Shown one piece after another: positions 24,146-35,184 of a stretch of 64,000 nucleotides of DNA (positions are counted from its first letter, which is position 1; the number at the start of each line of letters is the position of its first letter). The stretch covers positions 50,922,001 to 50,986,000 of the forward strand of contig JAFFJZ010000002.1 in NCBI GenBank assembly GCA_018340375.1, read 5' to 3'. A model generated the notes under the pieces. The model did not search any database and was not told the DNA's origin. It was given only the letters and a program-made list of their open reading frames with translations. Position numbers and translations under genes: made by a program. Source of the stretch: Gonatopus flavifemur. Taxonomy: Eukaryota > Arthropoda > Insecta > Hymenoptera > Dryinidae.

Positions 24146-24690
24146 CATGGAGAAAAAAGAAATTCGCTTTAACAGTAAAGTCTAATTCTGCAGATGCCTC
24201 TTTTTTGCAAATTTTTTGCAGTGACAGCACATTATCTGTTATCACAACAATCATGTTAGCTACGACAGCGATTTTTTGGCTGTGGTAGCAAGAAATGTTT
24301 GCTCCGCCTAAGAATTTGTTCCTTATTCTATATATAATACTAGAAATTTTGTCACTCCAGAGAAAAATTTGCTGTTTCAGTTATCCATGCTTCTCTCTCA
24401 GCAATTCAGTTAGCTGTGGCATTGAATTTCCAGCTAAGTTAGCACAAAAATTTGCTATTCTGATGTCGGGTTTTTCACTGTAACAGCAATCTTATTAGCT
24501 ATAATAGCAAATCTTCAACTGTCAATCAAAATGAACTCAACTACTGCAGTAAAATTTTCGCATATTCCATCTAATAGTTCGAACTTCCGCTTTAGTAATG
24601 CGATTTCATAATTTTTTCAATTTTGTAATTGATAAAATCGTTATATCAGCAAAAGGTACCCAGTGAAATCAGATTTCAGTGTCAAAGTTT
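24146..24690. mobile_element. CTGTGACAGC-word element, copy 2
   Basis: The left end CATGGAGAAAAAAGAAATTC aligns with the inverted right end of the 33849-34405 copy. The right end, ACCCAGTGAAATCAGATTTC, aligns with the same copy's ACCCAGCAATATTAGATTTC. Interior words GTGACAGCACA, TAGCTGTGG and TAACAGCAATCTTATTAGC recur in both orientations. The outermost right end is lost where the next element abuts. Confidence 0.55.
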
Positions 24691-24853
24691 CAACTAACAC
24701 AACGTCCAAAACTTGACGAAAATTGTTGCATAAGACTTATTTTAGATATCTAATAGATATTCTTTATATTATTGCCTAATAGATATCTAATAGATATATG
24801 AAAAACGTCTACTGTAACACTTTTGGTTAAGTTCCAGACGTTGTGTTTGTTGG
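24691..24853. mobile_element. Inverted-repeat element abutting the previous one
   Basis: The arms CAACTAACACAACGTCC...AACTT and (inverted) CCAACAAACACAACGTCT...AACTT pair. The centre has repeated AGATATCTAATAGATAT words. It is 163 bp and non-coding. Confidence 0.6.
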
Positions 24854-26800
24854 AATGAATTTTCATTTCAAACCTTTCCACCTTGACAGTCAAAAATATT
24901 ACAACTATCGAATCCAAAATACCCTTGAAAACAGCAGGATCTCCATTATAAAAAATTTTCCATGTCACTGTTCAATTTAACATGAATGTCCACCCTAATT
25001 TGATTCTTCAGAGGGCGATACGCGTCTTCCTCTCTCTATATTCGCTACTGAATTTCACATCAAGAAAGCAAGTCTACCAGCACACGAAATCTCGGATTTT
25101 TGAAGGCATATTTAACAAATTCTGGCGTCACTTATCAGTACTTCCACTCAAGTGATTTCCCAGATCTCATCAAAAGATATCATCAGTATTCAGAGCTTAA
25201 ACCTTCATTTTAGGTTTTTTTGTTCTAGATTTACTAAGGCACGATATCGTGAACGATACCCTTCTTTACGACACAAATTCATTAGAATGAATAGCGTTCA
25301 TTTTTATACCGTTAAACCTTAATTCGAATACATTTCTCCTCTCTTATGCTTCTTTTCCCTCCTGGTTCATAAGTTCAAGAACTGGGTCGTTGTGATAAAT
25401 TTGTCGAGAGAGCGGATTTTCTCCACCCACGTGAGAGAAAAAAACCCATTCGAACCAAATTTTTCTTCCTCCTGTACATAACATGATGTACGTGCGTGAT
25501 ACTCTTCAACTTTTCCGTGGACTTCAGATTCCCCTGTAGTGATGGGAACATGATTTATCTCTGAGTTATTGACGAAAGAATGTTCATCTCGATACATTTC
25601 ATCGGCTTTTTTTCATTCCTTTTCCACTGCCCGATAGACTGATGTGCGTTTAGAAGGGGTTAGTGACGATCGTTGACGAAAGGGTATCGATTAGTGATAT
25701 TTAATCGATGATTCAATTCCATACAGCCTAGATATTATTACACAATATTATGTTTTGGATGGGGTGTCTTGATATCATGAAAGGACACATTGTTAAAAGA
25801 TCTCTCAAAATAATAGGAAATTCTTCATGAAATATCATATTTCCATATTGAATTGATGAATAGCTCTTGAATTTAATATTGATGATGGAATTTAAAAATT
25901 TCTATCTGAGATGTAACAATTGTTTATCAAATATCAGAAATATGTTATTAAAATTAAGAAGAAAACTCTGAACATTGAGAAAAAAAATTCTCAACATCAG
26001 GAATTATATTATTGAATTCAATATTTTATTATGAAATCTAATCAACTGTTTATGTAAAAAACTTCAGAATATTTTTATGAAGTTTCAGACAGATTTTTCT
26101 AACAGCACATGTATTTACGAACATTCAAATAGTTCGAAAGACTCGTTCAAAATACAAATTGCTGATGATAAAATTTTGAAAATCGATTAGACGGTAACTA
26201 GTGTTAATTTCAAATGATAGGATCAATCTCTGTTAATATTATGATGATGAAGGACAAGTGTGAGTTGGAGAATTTTGTGGTGAGATTCTAAGTTGAATTA
26301 CCTTGTACTTGGTTAACATAAGCTCGATCCTATTTGGATCTTGACAAGGGTTGTAGAGTTTGATCTGTATCAGGGATCTCATCAAGGAGGCTTCACCCAA
26401 ATGGAAATTTTTTCGGGCGTTCTGTATTGAATGTATAAAACGCATCAGAACCCAGAATTGCTCAGCTTTAGTCACCAAGGAGTCCAATTAGTGTGGCTAA
26501 TATTCGTTCTGATTTTTCTAACTCAGGGTCACCCGTCAATATTCTCATCTAAACATAGCTGTATACAATCCACGTGAGATCTAGTTGAACTACCAATTTA
26601 TTTCTTTGTTAAGAAAATATTGGTGTGTTCAACATAAATCCACTTAGGACCTCGCCATGTTTTCAAGTTCCTTTAAGAATTTTGATTTAGACAGCCCCAT
26701 ACAATGTCCATACGCATTCAATTGAAACTATTAATATTTTCCTTTGACACTTGAATCCAGCCGTGATCAAATACTGCATTGATTGGGAATAGTTAAAGTA
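24854..26800. other. AT-rich sequence, nothing recognised
   Basis: No supported gene or repeat. Short frames at 25367-25597 and 26239-26487 have no recognisable features. Confidence 0.3.
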
Positions 26801-26805
26801 CCGTG

Positions 26806-27140
26806 GTAAATGAAAATCAAAAATGGATAGCCTTCATTTTTCAATTCTCATCGCCAAATTTCCCTCATTTTGACCGAGGATAGGAATGAAATTCAATAAA
26901 TTTCTTACTTCATTTCGATTACAAATCAATAGTTTCCGTTCTTGGTACGATCCCACAATGTGTAAACAAAACAATATTGGGTGGAATATTTTCTCTTTGC
27001 AATATTTATTTATTTCAATAATCTTCCTAATGATTCTTCACCCTTCCGAAGGTCCTAATCTCAGAGCCTGCATTCATCTCATCGAAGTTGTCTGACATAG
27101 GTCCAAGCTGAAAATATAGTGCAGGTCCTAAAAATGATAA
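26806..27140 (+). repeat. Dispersed 0.3-kb repeat, uninterrupted copy
   Basis: It aligns along its length with the minus strand of 33000-33545. Shared blocks include TTTCATTTTGACCGAG, the GGGTGGAATATT block, TTCAATAATCTTCC, AGAGCCTGC and CATAGRTCC. A third, partial copy is at 48175-48256. A short frame is shared by both long copies but contains no recognisable domain. This copy lacks the class B insertion found in the 33-kb copy, so it serves as an empty site. Confidence 0.65.
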
Positions 27141-27144
27141 TTAA

Positions 27145-27547
27145 ATAATTAGATCTTGCTAGATTTGAAAAATGAAAATTTAGATCTATTTAGATAGAAG
27201 TAGATTTAGATAGTTGTCGTAGATATGTAGAAATTAAGCGTTTAGCGGATAATAAACAAGATTGAAGGATTTCATCAAACCAGTTATAAGACTGATTACT
27301 CAATGATGATGATGAGATCTATTTAGATGTGATTAGATTTGGTTAGATCTACGTAGATCTGAATCAACAAAAACTTCACGTTAATTCGTTGTGATTTGTG
27401 TGCATTAACTACCTATTTCCTGCACTTTTAGATCATTTCTAAGAATTGAGTATTTTTTGATAACTATGATTAGACTTCCATAGACTTTTCCCTTTTTTCA
27501 GATCTACGTAGATCTATTCCATTAGATTTCAATTGATTTTTCCCGGG
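27145..27547. mobile_element. AGATCTA-word element
   Basis: The stretch is dominated by TTAGATCTA, AGATTTAGAT and AGATCTACGTAGATCT words in both orientations. The right end is clear: inverted, it reads CCCGGGAAAAATCAATTG, with TA outside. The left boundary is uncertain because the preceding sequence belongs to the 26806 repeat. It is related to the better-bounded element at 57463-57769. Confidence 0.5.
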
Positions 27548-27560
27548 TAAGGATGCCTAG

Positions 27561-28470
27561 TTTAGCCCTAACTGCCACCAAGAATTAATTTCTCCACAGG
27601 TACCTTAACCAATAAAAAAATTTTAATCAAGATCTATAGAAAAAAATTAGATCCATGAAGTGATGGGATGCTTGCTATAGTTCGATGCTCGAGGTGATGA
27701 ATGAACACACTGAGGAAGAGGTTTGTTTATATAGTTAGCAAACGTATATTCGCTTATGGGGAAATAAATATTTATTTCACGCAAATCCATCATGATTCTG
27801 TCTAATATGATTTATTAATCATTAACATACGTTTATTTCTACTAAACATCAATTGTTTATTATTAACAGAATATATTCAAACGAATATTTATGTCTCCAT
27901 GAGCGAATGTAAGTTTGTTAACTATAAATAAACTTCCTCTCAGTGTAGATGTAGATCATACACCGTAAGCGGCATTCAGCAACGAAATTGGATATGCCTT
28001 GTTACAAGAACCATTTTGAATATGGCGATTCTATATTTCTGTACAATCCCTTACGGAAAAATTCTCAGAATTATATATAATGATATAAAAATTGTATATA
28101 AACCATATTCAATTATATACAAATCATATGTTTTTCAGGGTTTTTTTCCACATGAGAGTATTAGCAGCTTTTTCCTCTTGTATCTCAGTAATCAAACCAG
28201 CGTTCTTGCGATGAACACTTGACAATCCAAATAACCTTTGCTGTCACGTCTTTATAATACAGATGGCGTTCGTAATTGGGTATTCTAACAGAAACGATTT
28301 GACTAGCCAATGCAAAGTAATGTTAATGAAAATCTTCTGTTCCAGGAAAGTAAACGGTTCAACTCCCTTCGTTTTCATTTCCATCTGAAACAATGTCTTT
28401 TACATGGGGGTACATTACTGTCTTTTTTTTATTCTACACAATTTTATTGTATACAAATAGAATTAATTAT
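27561..28470. other. AT-rich sequence with ATATAC-rich scraps
   Basis: A TATA-rich stretch around 28062-28140 resembles, inverted, one at 28890-28980, and both resemble 60805-60880. They may be fragments of one element, but the simple composition makes this unsafe. Confidence 0.3.
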
Positions 28471-28479
28471 GGATGTGAC

Positions 28480-28712
28480 CAGGAGCGGACTATTGCCTGT
28501 GTCAACGGCACCATGACACAGGGGCGGCAGGCCGTGGAAGGGCGGCAATCGGTTCGAAAAACAATTTTTTCTAATTTTAATAATTCAAAAATAATTTTAG
28601 GAGAATAATAAATTCTAAGTAATAAAACAACATTCTGTGGTAATGAATATTTTCGTGAAGAATCAATTTTTGTTGCCATCTAAGGGGCAGCAAAAACCAA
28701 AGTCCGCCTCTG
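28480..28712. mobile_element. hAT-like non-autonomous element (MITE)
   Basis: Terminal inverted repeats are CAGGAGCGGACTATTGCC and (inverted) CAGAGGCGGACTTTGG. An 8-bp flanking duplication, GATGTGAC / AATGTGAC (28472-28479 and 28713-28720), matches at 7 of 8 positions. A CAGRGGCGGA-type end with an 8-bp target duplication is the pattern of hAT DNA transposons. It is 233 bp with no transposase, so movement would have needed an autonomous relative, not seen in this window. Confidence 0.75.
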
Positions 28713-28720
28713 AATGTGAC

Positions 28721-29279
28721 ACAATATTTGAACCGATCAAGCCTCATCTGTATACATCAACATGTTTCATTTCTTTAGTAACTCCTCGCAATTTGAAGTG
28801 CGATCCATCACGATATACAAGAAAAGCGAGCATCATGAATGACTGAAGCGAGCACTGTGTATAGTATCAAACTGTGAAGCAAACTTCCTGAGTGGAAAAA
28901 TCTTCAAAATTATGTATAATTCATATACAATTGAATATAGTTTATATAAAAGTTGTATAAAATTCTATGGAAGTTATTTATCATTGTGAAAACTCTCCAT
29001 TCGGGTACATTCAGATTACATAGATGCAAGAGTTTAGCCAAAGTCATTTAGGAAGGCTGTAAATACAAGCGAAGCGGTACTCGTTCATTGCACAGTTTTT
29101 CTAATTCCTGTAACCAAATTGCGTGGACAAATTCAATCAAGCAGGCGTCATCCTTATTGTGTAATTTATATCCCATTACCATCAAAGTCGTCACAAAATT
29201 TTACGGACTTTTGTTGAAATTTGATGAGAAAAAGTCAATTCAATACATATTTACACCGAGAGAAATTGATACGCTGAGA
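28721..29279. other. AT-rich sequence, nothing firm
   Basis: It contains the ATATAC-rich patch at about 28890-28980 noted above. No gene was seen. Confidence 0.3.
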
Positions 29280-29664
29280 GCAAACGTGGCACCCAAATTG
29301 TTGTCAAGTAAAAACAGGACAGGAACTTTTGAGAGCAAGAATGGAACGTCAAAAGTTCCGAGCAAAAGCGATAAACCTTGAATTTGGAACAAAAGAGCAA
29401 CCACAGAAATCTCCGGGCAGAAATGAAACACTGAAGAGCTCGAGCAAAAACGAACCAACGCACAACCCAATGTTGTATTTATGCGCTAGTTCCTTTCTGC
29501 TAGATCTTTTCAGTGTTTCATTTTTGCCCGAAGATTTCTGTGGTTGCTCTTTTGTTCCAAATTATAGGTGTATCACTTTTGCTTGGAACTTTTGACGTTC
29601 CATTCTTGCTCTCAAAAGTTCCTGTCTTGTTTTTGCTTGACAACAATTTGGGTGCCACTTTTGC
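29280..29664. mobile_element. Long foldback element, 385 bp
   Basis: Starting GCAAACGTGGCACCC and ending with its complement (GCAAAAGTGGCACCC inverted), the two arms share ATTGTTGTCAAG, GGAACTTTTGAGAGC, GAATGGAACGTCAAAAG and CAACCACAGAAATCT blocks across most of their length. Open frames on both strands are mirror images of one another and not genes. Transcription through it would give a hairpin with arms of roughly 170 bases. Confidence 0.7.
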
Positions 29665-29670
29665 TATTAT

Positions 29671-31540
29671 CATAATATGAATACATTTTTATTCATCTCA
29701 AATGAAATGTACTTAAATCAAGTAAAATTTTATTGGATGCAATGAAATGTCTAGTAGGTTCATATTCAAGTCAACTATTTTTCTGGGTATACACTCGATG
29801 GAATGATCTATGGACATCCTGATTCAGAACGAATACATGTATTTTCATTAACCTCAGGTACAGATACTGTTAGAGATCTTCTTCTTGAGTTCTTGTGAGA
29901 GATTGAGTCAAGTTGTTGATATTTTTCGGTGAGGTATAAGATCACAACTATTTTATTGTTCAATTTTTATTCAATCTTTGCATTTAAAAAGTGTTTTCAA
30001 GGATAAAAAGGATCTGATCAAATGACGTTACATGGAATGAAACTTGGAATAGAGAATGAAATATTTATGTATCTGTGTAATGTGTTTGTGTGAAGGGAAT
30101 TATTCACATTTATATGAATAAATACATTGACAAATAGCATTGCACGCTACACATGATCGAAACCTATAACTACAAGTGCTTGTATTAATAAATTTTTGAT
30201 TTTCATGACCAAATGCGTGGGATGCATTGAAAAAAATGTACTGGAAATCTCAAGGTCTAATGGAGACTATGCACGTGGGAATGAAATGTAAAAAAAAAAG
30301 AATTTGGAGGAATGTTTTTTTTTTCTTACTCAATAATGCTCGTTATTATATCGATAAAGTGGAGCGAAGAAAGGAAAATGTCTCGTGGTGAGATATGGTA
30401 TTTTTCGTTCACGTCATATTTCCTTTTTTTCAGTAACTCTCTCCACGTTCCTTCGCATCATCTGTCGTTCAACGATCACAGGGGGCTATAACCTTTGACG
30501 AAAATCGATTGTACATGGTGTTACGCGGTTAAGGGTGCCTCCCTCGTGTCCATCAACCTATGAACGACAGATAAAAAATATCCATCTTGTTTGATCATCC
30601 CAAGATCATCTTTTCCTCAATAATTAATTTTTCATCGTTTTCAAATCACGCGCGATCAAGCTTTATCCTCGGTAAGTGGATTCCTCTCATATTTCTTTTC
30701 ATCTTTTGCTTCTATCCTTTTTTCATTTTCATGACAATTTTGAATATCTCAACTACGCATAATTTTCGTGAACAAGAAATTTCTTTCATAAAGTCAAAGA
30801 AAATTATTTGATTAAGAAATTCTCACCACAACATCGACTCGCAGATACTAAAAATGTATAAAATTTGATAATGATGAGGAGCTTTTTGATTGATCAAATA
30901 ATTTGTGATAAAAACGTATATAATACTTCTACAATTCGTGAACTTTCATATTGATTTTCATCCAGTTAAATGATCTTCATATCATTTCCAACCCTACGAT
31001 AGTACTTACACAAGTATTTCATTTTATTTGCATCGTATCGCGTGGACGTTTTGCGATATTCTTGCATATGAGTCACATATATCATGGAAAGCTCGACAAT
31101 GCAAATATTTGCTAACGACTTTTCGTAACCTATTCGAGACGCGATCGATTGATTCCTCCTCTCTCGTACAGAAATATTTGAATATAACGAATGCGTTTTC
31201 TTGTCTCGCATAAGGTGAATGTTAGTGAAATTCCCAGCGATCAGTCACTAGGAATGTATACCTTTTATTATGAATCAAAAAGGAGTTATTTTGGGGACTT
31301 CGATCTTCTTGGAATGGTGTTGTTGATTTTTCGCATGACTTGGATTCACAAATTCAGTGCTATGTGAGATAATGAGAATTCCCTATATTTTGTTGAATAC
31401 ATTTCCCAAAATTGCTTGTTCTATTCAACGGAAGTTCTAAATGATATTCAATAGACGTAGACTTAATCCTCCGATGGTTGCGTGAATTGCTGCAAAATTT
31501 TTAACGAAAAATTTTAGTATTTTTTGTAAGTCATTAACCT
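29671..31540. other. AT-rich unique sequence, nothing recognised
   Basis: No supported feature. The block at 30300-30700 is slightly more mixed in composition but has no coding signal. Confidence 0.35.
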
Positions 31541-31543
31541 GTA

Positions 31544-31686
31544 CACTGAATTGAAAATTCTAGTACATTTGCAGAAGTGTTCCAGCATATTGACTTGAAT
31601 GTTATCCAAAAAATTGGAATTTTTCAGCACAAAATCAATGAAATTCCAGTGAATGTACTGAAATTTTCCAGTACCGAGACTCAGTG
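31544..31686. mobile_element. Class B inverted-repeat element
   Basis: Ends are CACTGAATTGAAAATT and (inverted) CACTGAGTCTCGGTACTGG, with TA on the left. Both arms then share a GAAAATT...AGTACATT block and a TTCCAGCATATTG/TTTCATTG block. It is 143 bp and non-coding. Confidence 0.5.
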
Positions 31687-31890
31687 GATGTCCAAGGTAT
31701 TTTAGATATAAATACCGATCTCATTGATATTCTTTTTTCATCAATGTATTTTACGTTTTTTTATGAAATTTTTAAACTCTTATCAATGAACATAAAATCA
31801 AAAGTAATAAATGATATAAAACACATCATTTTTATATATTTCAAGATAACAAGACTGATTAAAAAAACCCCCAGGCTTTTACTCTAAAGC

Positions 31891-32120
31891 CTTGGTTGGA
31901 AAAATCTGTTGGTTTTCATTGATCAATGCAATTTAATACAAATTTTGCAACGTTAATCAATCATTCACACTTGAATGAGCCACCTGACATTCATTGGAAC
32001 CGATTGAATTGATTGAATTCAATGGGAAATCAATGGATTTGAATGGTTATTCACCGTTGCAAAATTTGCATTGAATTTAATTAATCAATTAATGGATTCC
32101 AAAAGATTTTTCTTCACCAG
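31891..32120. mobile_element. Foldback element, uninterrupted sibling of 53367-53819
   Basis: Ends are CTTGGTTGGAAAAATCT and (inverted) CTGGTGAAGAAAAATCT. Arms pair through ATTGATCAATGCAATTTAA and the central TTTTGCAACG. The same order of blocks, with GCAACGGTAAATGACC, occurs in the element at 53367-53819 once that element's insertion is removed; both are then about 230 bp. Confidence 0.65.
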
Positions 32121-32330
32121 AGAGAAAAATTTGTAGCAGCAAAATTGAATATTCAAAATTTATCCAGAATTGACCATATTTCATTTGGAATCAACATATT
32201 TGACATACTGTACGTGCAATAAGAATAGAAATCGTTGAAGCATTTAATCTTCGAAAATATTTTAATGTTGACTTTCGTAACGGAGGCATCCCTGCCAGCA
32301 TTACAGTTCCTATTGAATTCGCAGAGAATT

Positions 32331-32537
32331 CACAGAAAAAAATACTCCGTACGGAAAACTCTTTGGTTGCAGTAATTCAAAACAAACATCAAGTAGGAAA
32401 TTCAAGTTGTCTAAACCGAAACATTGTTTGTTGCAACAAAAATTTTCAATCGGAGGGACTATAATTATACGCATATTTAGTTGAGATCGTATTCCACTAA
32501 ATTTTTTGGTTACGACAATGGAACAGGTTTTTCAGTG
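32331..32537. mobile_element. Probable class B element
   Basis: It starts CACAGAAAAAAATACTCC and ends TTTTTCAGTG, with TTGGTTGCAGTAATTC on the left and ACCAAAAAATTTAGTG (inverted sense) on the right as weak arm partners. Internal TTGTTTGTTGCAAC words occur. Arms are diverged, so the call is tentative. Confidence 0.4.
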
Positions 32538-32760
32538 TGAGGAGTGTGGAGACTGAAGCGCTATTCGTTTTTCCATGGAATGTAACACTGATCTGATTCA
32601 ACAGATTCGTTCCATGAATTGGAAGCTCATTTCTGCATTAGAAGAACAAAAATCAATCTCAATATTTTCAAGTTACTTCTCTAGGATATTATAGGGTCTA
32701 ACTAGGCCTAGCAAATCCCTGTCAAAAGCCTTCCTATATGGAAATTAAGTCTTGGTAGCA

Positions 32761-32926
32761 CACTGGAAAAAAAATTTCTTCCAGCCAAATAAATATTCTT
32801 TGAATCATGCATTTGATTCGAATAAATTATTTCGGTTTCAAAGAATATTTCGTTAGTTCTAATGAATATTTCTTCGGTACAGGACAAATAAATATTCATT
32901 CGGCTGGAAGAAATTTTTTTTCAGTG
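32761..32926. mobile_element. Class B inverted-repeat element
   Basis: Ends are CACTGGAAAAAAAATTTCTT and (inverted) CACTGAAAAAAAATTTCTT, with CA on the left and TA on the right. The next block, CCAGCC...AATAAATATTC, is also inverted at the other end. It is 166 bp and its arms are well preserved. Confidence 0.7.
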
Positions 32927-32999
32927 TAGCTGGGCAGAACTCGGTATTTTTATTCTATTTAAACAGCGCTTGTGTTGATTTGCTCTCACATGCTTTTGA

Positions 33000-33545
33000 C
33001 AAGATTGGCATGCACTCATTCTCAGGAACTGTGTTGTGGTTTTAGTTCGGATCTATGTAAAGGGGAAAAGATTGATTCGCTGTGGTAGCTATTTCGTGAA
33101 TTAGATATCCGGATAGCGAAATAAATAGCTGCAAAAGCTAGTTTTTAGCTACTCTAGTCATACCTTTTGTTGCCAAAGCTAAACAATAGTTACCACAGCT
33201 AGTTTTCAGCTCTCCAAATATCAACCACATGATTTTTTTTTTCGTGTAAGACATCCCGATAAGACCGAAGCAGGCTCTGAAACTAGGACTTTCGAAAGTA
33301 TAGAAAATTGTTGGGAAGATTATTGAATTAATTACGTATTGCAGAGACGAAATATTCCACCCAACACTATTTTGTTCACACATTATCGGGTTATATCAGA
33401 AACAGAGACTATTGACGTGTAGTTAATATGGAATGAAAAATTTATTGGATTTAATTCCTGTTCTCGGTCAAAATGAAAGAAATTTTGCTATGAGAATCAA
33501 AAAATGATGGCTATTTATTTTTGATTTGCATTTACTACCTCACTC
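33000..33545 (-). repeat. Dispersed 0.3-kb repeat, interrupted copy
   Basis: This is the minus-strand partner of 26806-27140. The match runs from about 33545 down to 33247, breaks exactly where the element 33060-33246 lies, and resumes at 33059 with CATAGATCCGAACT, corresponding to CATAGGTCCAAGCT in the other copy. Confidence 0.65.
33060..33246. mobile_element. Class B element with a readable empty site
   Basis: Outside both ends is TA (33058-33059 and 33247-33248). The right end, inverted, is CACGAAAAAAAAAATCATG; the left end is AAGGGGAAAAGATTG. The interior carries GCTGTGGTAGCTA, AGCTAGTTTTTAGC and TTACCACAGCTAG words in both orientations, like the CTGTGACAGC family. The uninterrupted repeat at 27090 shows a single GTCTGACATAG where this copy has GTCTTA, the element, then TACATAG. 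That supports insertion with duplication of TA. Confidence 0.7.
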
Positions 33546-33619
33546 TGGGTATTTTCAGTTAGTGCAGTGTTATAACAAATTGATGTGCCCATCAATATTC
33601 TCTTGACACAGGAACACAT

Positions 33620-33785
33620 GACACCGAAAGAAAGGATTGGTAACAGTTATTAAATATATTCTTAAATATGACCAATCAAATACTCGATAAAGTTGATCAA
33701 ATATCAATAATATTCATGAAATATTTGATAATTTTGAACATATATGATATATTTAATAATTTTCATTTACTTCTCACAATCCGGA
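33620..33785. repeat. ATATTTGAT-word repeat, copy 1
   Basis: AACAGTTATTAAATATATTC, CAAATATCAATAATATTCAT and TATTTGATAATTTTG words correspond to those at 62485-62665, including the shared CAATARTATTCATGAAA. Very AT-rich, so homology is only probable. Confidence 0.35.
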
Positions 33786-33848
33786 GTGCTTCATTTCTGT
33801 AAATCCTCGCGATTGGAATATCATTCTTTTTAGCAGTTAATGCTACTT

Positions 33849-34405
33849 CACTGGGAGAAAAATTCACTGTAACAGTGGAATCTGATGTTGCTACACTGAG
33901 AAAAAATGCAGTGGAGCCAACCGCATATGAGTTTGGATACGGCGAATCTCGCCGCGAGGTTGACTCAACTGAATATCGATTGAAGTGACCGAATGAGCAT
34001 TTATTTCAATCAAGATTCAGTTGAGTCAACCTCGCGGCGAGATTCACCGTATCCAAACTCATATGCGGTTGGCTTCACTACATTTTTTCTCAGTGTAGAT
34101 ACCTTTGGCTGGAGAGCAGCCAGGTTTCTGCTGTGACAGCAATTTATTCGCTATCACAGACATCTTGTTAGCTATGTCAGTAAATTTTTACCTGTGGCAG
34201 CAAAAAATGACTTCTCAGTCAAATTCAAGTAAAATTTATTTGCCATCCTATATAAGTAAAATACTGAAAAGTTGCTGAAGGAGATAACATTTTCTATTGT
34301 CACAGCTACAGAATCGTTGGCGTAGCTAAAAAAATTGCTGCCTCAGCAAAAGGGACCCAGCAATATTAGATTTCGCTGTCACAGGGAATTTCTTTCTTCT
34401 CCGTG
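33849..34405. mobile_element. CTGTGACAGC-word element, copy 3, carrying a nested element
   Basis: The long terminal inverted repeats extend about 44 bp: CACTGGGAGAAAAATTCACT on the left against CACGGAGAAGAAAGAAATTC inverted from the right, continuing through CTGTRACAGYGRAATCTRATRTTGCT (first 20 bases compared). The interior repeats GCTGTGACAGCAAT, TAGCTATGTCAG and TTGTCACAGC. A second, palindromic element (33894-34095) lies 45 bp from the left end. Without it this element is about 355 bp and is shorter than copies 1 and 2. Confidence 0.7.
33894..34095. mobile_element. Young palindromic class B element, nested
   Basis: Perfect ends CACTGAGAAAAAATG are flanked by TA on both sides (33892-33893, 34096-34097). 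The arms run about 90 bp each with roughly five differences, through AACCGCATATGAGTTTGG and TCTCGCCGCGAGGTTGAC. High arm identity suggests recent arrival. No coding capacity. Confidence 0.85.
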
Positions 34406-34813
34406 CTTGAAAGCTTGAAATTGAGGATCATTACGACCATTCATTCGAAAAAAGTGAGACGATATTTTCAAATTCTGTTTTTTAATTACGTCAACATATG
34501 TTTGGAATTACAAAAAAATTTCTTTCAAAGGAATTCCAAAGCAAAATGGCGGTGCAGTAGTTGAAGGTAGACAACCCGTTATTTGATACAATTTTTGATC
34601 CAGAACAACAAACCAAAGTGATTTTAAAAGAATAGTTCGGAATCTAATGGAGTACTTTGAAAGACTTTTGAGGAATATTGATTTTTAGAAAAATTGTGTC
34701 AATTTGGAAGTACAAGGGCGTTTTCAAAAGAAAATCATCGGTCGGAAATTACTTCTAATATCGTCAAATTCCAATCCATAAAAGAAATCCCGCACGCACT
34801 TCAGTAGATCTTA

Positions 34814-35017
34814 CCCACACAGCACTCGTTGTCTGAAAGATATCTTCAGAAATAATTAAGAAAAATGCAAGAAGTCTTATGCAACATGAATAGACATCTT
34901 TTAGAAGTCTCAAACTGTTCTTACTTCTAAAAGATGTCTATTCATGTTGCATAAGACTTCTTGCATTTTCCTTAATTATTTCTGAAGATATCTTTTAAAC
35001 AACGAGTGCTGTGTGGG
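34814..35017. mobile_element. Near-perfect hairpin element, 204 bp
   Basis: It starts CCCACACAGCACTCGTTGT and ends with its complement, with TA outside both ends (34812-34813, 35018-35019). The arms are about 94 bp with three differences that I could count, around a loop of about 16 bases. It is among the least decayed elements in the window. A transcript would fold into a long, almost fully paired stem. Confidence 0.85.
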
Positions 35018-35184
35018 TAGGCTATTCTTTCAAACTCCTTTTGGTTTTTTGTTTGAATTTAAAAATTGCGACCTGTAGGTTGTCGTCCGTGGATAAATCA
35101 GGCGTTGTGAACTATCAGCTGCCGCACCACCATTTTGCTTTCAAATGGTTCGGAAACAATTTTTTTATACTCCAAAACATATGT

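Noticed and set aside
27561..28980. A larger element containing the hAT MITE, bounded by ATATAC-rich patches
   Set aside because: The supposed ends are simple TA-rich sequence and do not give a convincing alignment.
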